Notes under the pieces: model-generated | Database searches by the model: none | Told to the model about the DNA's origin: nothing | What the model saw: only the letters and a program-made list of their open reading frames with translations | Position numbers and translations under genes: made by a program | Shown here: piece after piece, positions 6,223-9,545 of the stretch | Layout: each line of letters opens with the position of its first letter | Numbering within the stretch: position 1 is the first letter of the stretch | Source: Candidatus Methanosuratincola sp. | GTDB lineage: Archaea > Thermoproteota > Methanomethylicia > Methanomethylicales > Methanomethylicaceae | DNA: 9,545 nt | Assembly: GCA_029907755.1 (NCBI GenBank) | Contig: JARYLH010000051.1 | Span: forward strand, 1 to 9,545 | Direction of reading: 5' to 3'

Positions 6223-6609
6223 TTATTTCCTCTCGAACTCCAATGCCGCGGAGTTTATGCAGTACCGTTTCCCCTTCGGGGGCGGACCGTCGTCGAAGAC
6301 GTGGCCCAAGTGTCCCCCGCAGCTGCTGCACCTGACCTCCACCCGATCCATGCCGTGGCTCGTGTCCCTGACATACTCGAGCGACCCCTCGATCGCATCG
6401 CGGAAGCTTGGCCAACCAGAGCCGGAGTCGAATTTCTCCGAGGAGAGGAATAGCGGGTTGCCGCACCCAGCGCACCTGTAAATGCCATCCGCCTTGTTGT
6501 GGAGGAGCTTTCCTGTGAAGGGGGGCTCGGTCTCGCCCCTCCTCAGGATTCGGTACTGATCCGGGGTCAGGGACCTTTTCCACTCATCTTCGCTCTTTTT
6601 AACCTTCAA
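6223..6609 (-). CDS. msrB: Peptide-methionine (R)-S-oxide reductase
   Basis: 128 residues from the TTG at 6609, preceded by GGTGGG. This start fits the family's usual beginning (VKKSEDEWKRSLTPDQYRIL); the in-frame GTG at 6672 would add 21 residues with no MsrB character that overlap the upstream gene. It reduces methionine-R-sulfoxide in proteins. Visible features are zinc ligands C46/C49 (YRCAGCGN) and C94/C97 (RCSSCGGHLGHVF), substrate pocket SGSGWPSF (62-69) and the nucleophile C117 in RYCINS. Many MsrBs have a recycling Cys at SGCGWPSF; here it is S64, so regeneration must use another thiol or direct reduction. It follows the Rossmann gene by 20 bases as the last gene of the cobalamin operon and converges with the two-helix gene. 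The enzyme call is secure. Confidence 0.95.
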   Translation of the reverse strand: MKVKKSEDEWKRSLTPDQYRILRRGETEPPFTGKLLHNKADGIYRCAGCGNPLFLSSEKFDSGSGWPSFRDAIEGSLEYVRDTSHGMDRVEVRCSSCGGHLGHVFDDGPPPKGKRYCINSAALEFERK

Positions 6610-6629
6610 TTTCCCACCACGCAGAATTA

Positions 6630-7358
6630 TCAGGCAATCCTCATAAAGTTCACTATCGCATGGCACCTGCACGCGGTGCCTATGGCCAGGCGCATCCCGT
6701 TGCGGGCGCGTGACCTGAATTCCCTGTACGCCTCCAGTATCGCACCCCCCTCGACTCCTCCGACATCGCTCTCCAGGAGCCTGCTCTCGAATACCCTCAC
6801 AAAATCGCCCTCCACTGAGCTGTTGGCAATGTCAATCATCGATCTTTCGCGCCGCTCACCCGTAACTGGGCAGACCGCAGGCTGCATGCATCCTTCAACG
6901 CATGTGTGGTTGCGCGCATAGCTTGCGACAAGCACCCCGAAGATCTGGTCCTTCACAACAATCCATTTCTCTGGGAATTTATCGGAGACTTCGAGCATCC
7001 AATCAATATCAAAATTCACCTTCATGCCGAGCGACTCTGCCCAAGAAATGAATAGTGCAGCCATCACATTCTTGGGTATCGTAAGGATCACAAAGTCCGG
7101 CACTTCCCCGCGGTCGATCAGGCGGGAAAGGAAAGAAGCTCCGTCGCTCAAGACAAGGGAAGGGCCCTTGCCGGGTTCCTCATTGCCCGAAATGATCCTT
7201 TCGGCGTATTTGCTCGCTTGGCAATTCGGATCTATGTCAACCACGATTATCCTTCCCGATTTCCCTTGGAGCCTCTTCAGCGCGATGGTCCCGTACTTCC
7301 CCCCGCCCAAGATCAGCACTGTGCGGAAGCCCGCACCTCTCTCAATCAGGGGAGGCAT
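6630..7358 (-). CDS. Cysteine-rich NAD(P)-binding Rossmann protein of the cobalamin operon
   Basis: 242 residues; the ATG at 7358 lies inside the 3' end of cobT (17-base overlap). TVLILGGGKYGTIALKRL (13-30) is a glycine-rich dinucleotide turn of TrkA-N type, and the second strand ends in D41 (IVVDIDP), which usually favours NAD(H) over NADP. The C-terminal half holds a conserved-looking cysteine pattern: C153, C157 and C163 (TCVEGCMQPAVCPVTGERRE) and C230/C232/H233 (GTACRCHAIV), suggesting an iron-sulfur or zinc site. An in-frame GTG just before LILGGG is an alternative start. I do not recognise a characterised family. Its position between cobT and msrB, overlapping cobT, suggests a role in cobalamin lower-ligand or redox chemistry, or in a cofactor-dependent step, but this rests on context only. 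Confidence 0.65.
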   Translation of the reverse strand: MPPLIERGAGFRTVLILGGGKYGTIALKRLQGKSGRIIVVDIDPNCQASKYAERIISGNEEPGKGPSLVLSDGASFLSRLIDRGEVPDFVILTIPKNVMAALFISWAESLGMKVNFDIDWMLEVSDKFPEKWIVVKDQIFGVLVASYARNHTCVEGCMQPAVCPVTGERRERSMIDIANSSVEGDFVRVFESRLLESDVGGVEGGAILEAYREFRSRARNGMRLAIGTACRCHAIVNFMRIA

Positions 7359-8445
7359 TTGTCAGCATCCCGTAGTTAACCTCGATCTCCCTCAATAAAG
7401 AGTCTTTGGTGATCGCGCCTCCTGATGCCAACATCGCAGCTATGCTGGATCCTCCAGCACCCACGCCCTCTTTAGCCACGCCGAGCTCGTAGGCCCTGAG
7501 GCCGCTGTATATGGAGTTAGAAAAATCCAGGCCTGCTGCGAGCACAGGGACCGGTGCGATCTTGGATACTAGCTCCATTATGTCCGAGGTCTTGTCCTCC
7601 AGTATCCACCGGGTAGTGCCTATTGCTAGGTTTCCCAGGACGCCCGGAGAGAGCGACTGTATCACCTTTAGCACCGCGCACATCTGCGTGCCGCCAGCCA
7701 TGATCACAGGCACATCCTCCGCAGCGCCAGCGATCAAACCCGCCGCAGCAGGCATCATCGGATCGCCGACCGATGAGATTGCCCTGAAGGGATCGCGCTC
7801 CAAAGACCCGAAGTGAATGCCAGCCGCGCCCAATGCGGCATCAACGACCCTCAGCTTTAGGTCGTGCGGGTTGTTTGGCATGCTGCTGCTGACTTTTCTC
7901 CTGGCATCGACCCCCATTGCCATGAGGACCGAAAGTGCGGTGGTCGTACCTCCCGGGATGCTCTCCCCAACCACCAGGTAGTCGGCGAGCCTCGACAGCT
8001 GCCGCCCAACTATTGACGACCTCTCGTAAACCTCCTGCGGGTTCTCAACCGAACTGCCGGACCTGATGTCTTTCCCAGGCCTCCCCCCGACATCTATGAA
8101 AGGCACTTTGGGCAAGACCCTGAGCCCTCCGTTCACCACAAAGTATGGGATGCCCGAAAGCCTGAGGGCGGACATTGTGATCAGGGCCGGTGTCGGAATC
8201 CCGTCTGGCGTGACGGGGACGCCGTCTATGCACCGGCACTTCCCGTAAAAGAGCAGTTCGACGTCTGCGGGGGGCGTGTAATCCGTGATCTCGGGCATCG
8301 CTCCGGCTGCTGAGAGACCAGGTATCTTCGCGGTCTCGGTAGAGGCTATGACGCACGCAAAAATTGGCTTTGAGCCGCTTATTCTGCTTACAAAATCCCT
8401 GCACCCTTTCTCATCACTTCCATAAATTATGTTCAGCTTCCCCAT
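7342..8445 (-). CDS. cobT: Archaeal-type CobT, lower-ligand base phosphoribosyltransferase
   Basis: 367 residues from the ATG at 8445, chosen because AGGAG stands eight bases upstream; the in-frame ATG at 8463 would add six residues and lacks such a site. It matches the archaeal nicotinate-nucleotide-dependent phosphoribosyltransferase family (TIGR00303). It transfers the ribose phosphate of nicotinate mononucleotide to the lower-ligand base, giving an alpha-ribotide for CobS. Signatures are GESIPGGTTTAL (from about residue 160), VPVIMAGGTQMCAVL, IGTTRWILEDK and KEGVGAGGSS near the C-terminus, whose Glu (about 326) is probably the counterpart of the catalytic Glu of bacterial CobT. Length is usual for the family. 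The gene lies downstream of cobY across a 21-base gap with a hairpin and overlaps the next gene. Which base it uses cannot be told from sequence. Confidence 0.93.
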   Translation of the reverse strand: MGKLNIIYGSDEKGCRDFVSRISGSKPIFACVIASTETAKIPGLSAAGAMPEITDYTPPADVELLFYGKCRCIDGVPVTPDGIPTPALITMSALRLSGIPYFVVNGGLRVLPKVPFIDVGGRPGKDIRSGSSVENPQEVYERSSIVGRQLSRLADYLVVGESIPGGTTTALSVLMAMGVDARRKVSSSMPNNPHDLKLRVVDAALGAAGIHFGSLERDPFRAISSVGDPMMPAAAGLIAGAAEDVPVIMAGGTQMCAVLKVIQSLSPGVLGNLAIGTTRWILEDKTSDIMELVSKIAPVPVLAAGLDFSNSIYSGLRAYELGVAKEGVGAGGSSIAAMLASGGAITKDSLLREIEVNYGMLTNASPD

Positions 8446-8466
8446 ACCACGATCTCCTATCATTGA

Positions 8467-9096
8467 CTAATAGGATGGATTATCCGTCCTATTATTTATC
8501 AGTTTTTCGGCTAAATAAAGGTCGTGCAAAGTGTTGACATTGACGCACAAAGAAGGATCGTCGACCACGAAGTAACTCTCGTCTATGTAAGGCTCGTCGA
8601 TCGCCGCACCGTCCACCACATTGATCCCGCAGGGCACAAATTTCCCTCCCCCGATCTCAAGCACCCAAGTCGGATCCAGCCCCATTTCCTCGAACAGTCG
8701 CAGGGGGGCAACAACAGTCAACGAGGGCTTCCCCCTCGCTTCGTAGGCCCCCAGTATCTCCTCTACGGTTGCTGGGGTGAGGAGGGGGAGATCGGCAGAG
8801 GCCACTACGAAGCGACCCCCGCCAACCGCCCTTACCGCGTGCCTCATGTCGCTGTGGTAGTCCAGACCGGGCGTATCGATTACAGATATCGCGCTGAGGG
8901 AGAGCGCATAGCACTTCGTCTCAGGCGTGTGCGGGGAGACTGCAACGTAGACCCTGCAGACGGAGGGGGATCCCTTCAGTGCACTGATCACGCGACCGAC
9001 CATCGGCGTTTTACTTACGCGCAGCATGGGTTTTTCGGCAGCCGCGCTGAGCCTGGTCCCCTTCCCTCCCGCCATCACGAGGCCAATGAATTTCAT
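8467..9096 (-). CDS. cobY: Adenosylcobinamide-phosphate guanylyltransferase CobY
   Basis: 209 residues, close to Methanocaldococcus CobY. The ATG at 9096 overlaps the cobS stop (ATGA) and has AAGGTG seven bases upstream; the open frame extends far upstream but only antisense to cobS coding and without CobY character. It transfers GMP from GTP to adenosylcobinamide phosphate, making AdoCbi-GDP, the step done by CobU in bacteria. Residues 5-16, GLVMAGGKGTRL, are the nucleotidyltransferase P-loop, E21-K22-P23 is the following EKP signature, and SADLPLL (100-106) is the metal-binding strand. CGINVVDG and a VNVNTLHDLYLAEKL C-terminus are as expected of this GT-A-like family. It sits between cobS and cobT, the genes for the last two steps of the same branch. 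The tail (NNRTDNPSY) is AT-rich at DNA level and forms part of a hairpin. Confidence 0.92.
   Translation of the reverse strand: MKFIGLVMAGGKGTRLSAAAEKPMLRVSKTPMVGRVISALKGSPSVCRVYVAVSPHTPETKCYALSLSAISVIDTPGLDYHSDMRHAVRAVGGGRFVVASADLPLLTPATVEEILGAYEARGKPSLTVVAPLRLFEEMGLDPTWVLEIGGGKFVPCGINVVDGAAIDEPYIDESYFVVDDPSLCVNVNTLHDLYLAEKLINNRTDNPSY
8469..8493 (-). other. Inverted repeat at the cobY 3' end, just before the cobT ribosome site
   Basis: On the plus strand AATAGGA (8469-8475) and TCCTATT (8487-8493) are perfect inverted arms, with an inner GGA/TCC pair and loop TTA; only one position (8476/8486) is unpaired or wobble. In the cobY-cobT mRNA it would fold right over the cobY stop, upstream of the AGGAG for cobT. 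It could tune cobT translation or mark an RNA processing site. The AT-rich tract before it (8490-8520) also resembles a weak internal promoter. Confidence 0.4.
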
Positions 9097-9545
9097 GAGA
9101 GAGCACCTTGGAGGAGATAGAATATCAAAAGCACGAGAAGGCGCGTGAGCTCGCTCGTGCACCCAAGCATGTCGCCCGTGATGCATCCGAATACATGCTG
9201 GAGATACAAAGCAAAGAGGGCAGGGAAGACGATCGCAGCGGAGAGCAGGAATCCCGCGTACAGCGGGCCAAATGAGGCGAGCGTCACCACGAGGGCGATG
9301 GCAACCCCCAATGCGATATTTGTCAATAGCCTTTCCTTCAACTTCGAGACGAATACGCCTCCTATCCCCTTCGGACACGGCCTGCCCATGCCCCCTGCGA
9401 TGAGCATCGAGCTCTTGCCAAGCGTCTCTGCAACCAGGAGGTAAAGGAGTATGGAAGGACCGAGCAGCGAGATCACCGATCCGGTAAGAACGAGCACGAA
9501 GAAGAGGGCGGCGTAGCCACCGATCCCGTGGTGCCTGTCGTGAAG
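9093..9545 (-). CDS. cobS: Adenosylcobinamide-GDP ribazoletransferase (cobalamin synthase), C-terminal part
   Basis: 151 codons including the stop are visible; the frame stays open to the right edge, so the N-terminal portion is missing from the window. CobS is an integral membrane enzyme that joins AdoCbi-GDP with the alpha-ribotide from CobT to give adenosylcobalamin 5'-phosphate. Evidence: HDRHHGIGGYAALFFVLVLTG-like segment at the visible start (charged metal-site loop, then a membrane helix; compare the D-x-x-x-G-x-x-G region of the family), four or five hydrophobic helices, and GCITGDMLGCTSEL near the C-terminus, matching the G-x-T-G-D-x-x-G motif of CobS. The DRHH form is slightly unusual. 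It overlaps cobY by ATGA, so the two are translationally coupled. Promoter not in the window. Confidence 0.9.
   Translation of the reverse strand, partial: LHDRHHGIGGYAALFFVLVLTGSVISLLGPSILLYLLVAETLGKSSMLIAGGMGRPCPKGIGGVFVSKLKERLLTNIALGVAIALVVTLASFGPLYAGFLLSAAIVFPALFALYLQHVFGCITGDMLGCTSELTRLLVLLIFYLLQGALS

Noticed and set aside
6610..6672. Longer MsrB from the GTG at 6672
   Set aside because: The added 21 residues overlap the end of the Rossmann gene and do not resemble MsrB; the TTG at 6609 fits the family start.
8446..8463. Earlier cobT start at the ATG at 8463
   Set aside because: It would place the AGGAG element inside the coding region; the ATG at 8445 has correct spacing from it.
8446..8520. 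Cobalamin riboswitch or B12-box near cobT
   Set aside because: The gap is only 21 bases and shows no B12-box-like element; the promoter region of the operon lies outside the window.
8524..9120. Plus-strand ORF of 198 residues opposite cobY
   Set aside because: It lies antisense to cobY, which has clear motifs; the product is low in recognisable features and rich in His/Arg.
9097..9378. N-terminal extension of cobY by 94 residues
   Set aside because: The extension is read out of frame over cobS coding sequence. The ATG at 9096, with an ATGA overlap and a ribosome site, gives a normal CobY length.
1..9545. CRISPR array or cas genes near the two CARF-like proteins
   Set aside because: I looked for regularly spaced direct repeats and for Cas1/Cas2/Cas10-type motifs and saw none; a locus outside the window cannot be excluded.

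Overview
The window looks like archaeal chromosome, probably from the TACK side (a Thermoproteota or Methanomethylicia-like lineage is a guess). The evidence is archaeal-type cobalamin genes (CobT of the archaeal family, and CobY in place of the bacterial CobU), TATA-box promoters placed for leaderless or nearly leaderless transcripts, many TTG/GTG starts, stop/start overlaps and heavy AGG/AGA arginine use. DNA is GC-rich inside genes and strongly AT-rich in the few intergenic gaps. Coding density is very high and no stretch over 300 bases lacks a gene. I see no rRNA, tRNA, IS element or CRISPR array.

Region 1 (1-303, minus): the 5' part of a dihydrolipoamide dehydrogenase-like gene running off the left edge. 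Its redox disulfide motif is intact, but the N-terminal FAD-binding glycine motif is replaced by an unrelated segment. It is divergent from the next gene across an AT-rich promoter gap.

Region 2 (365-3826, plus): a sensor/effector-like module. A CARF-like plus winged-helix protein (DUF6293/HFX_2341 type) stands alone at 365-1132. It is followed by an apparent operon with its own TATA box: a nine-cysteine zinc-ribbon protein, a doubtful 47-residue ORF, a protein joining an N-terminal CARF-like domain to a C-terminal PIN nuclease, and a HAD phosphatase overlapping it by a TTGA junction. Two CARF-like proteins beside each other, one carrying an RNase-type domain and neither next to visible cas genes, make this the most interesting part of the window. 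A working idea is a nucleotide-signal-controlled RNase with its regulator.

Region 3 (3795-6208): a ClC-type anion channel/transporter with two CBS domains (minus, tail-to-tail with the HAD gene), then divergently a ferritin-like protein and a translationally coupled two-helix membrane protein (plus). The gap between the divergent genes carries tandem 10-bp repeats beside both TATA-like boxes.

Region 4 (6223-9545, minus): a cobalamin nucleotide-loop assembly operon, read right to left as cobS (partial, off the right edge), cobY, cobT, an unrecognised cysteine-rich Rossmann protein, and msrB. CobT activates the lower-ligand base, CobY makes AdoCbi-GDP and CobS joins the two. The Rossmann protein is the unknown member of this pathway neighbourhood.
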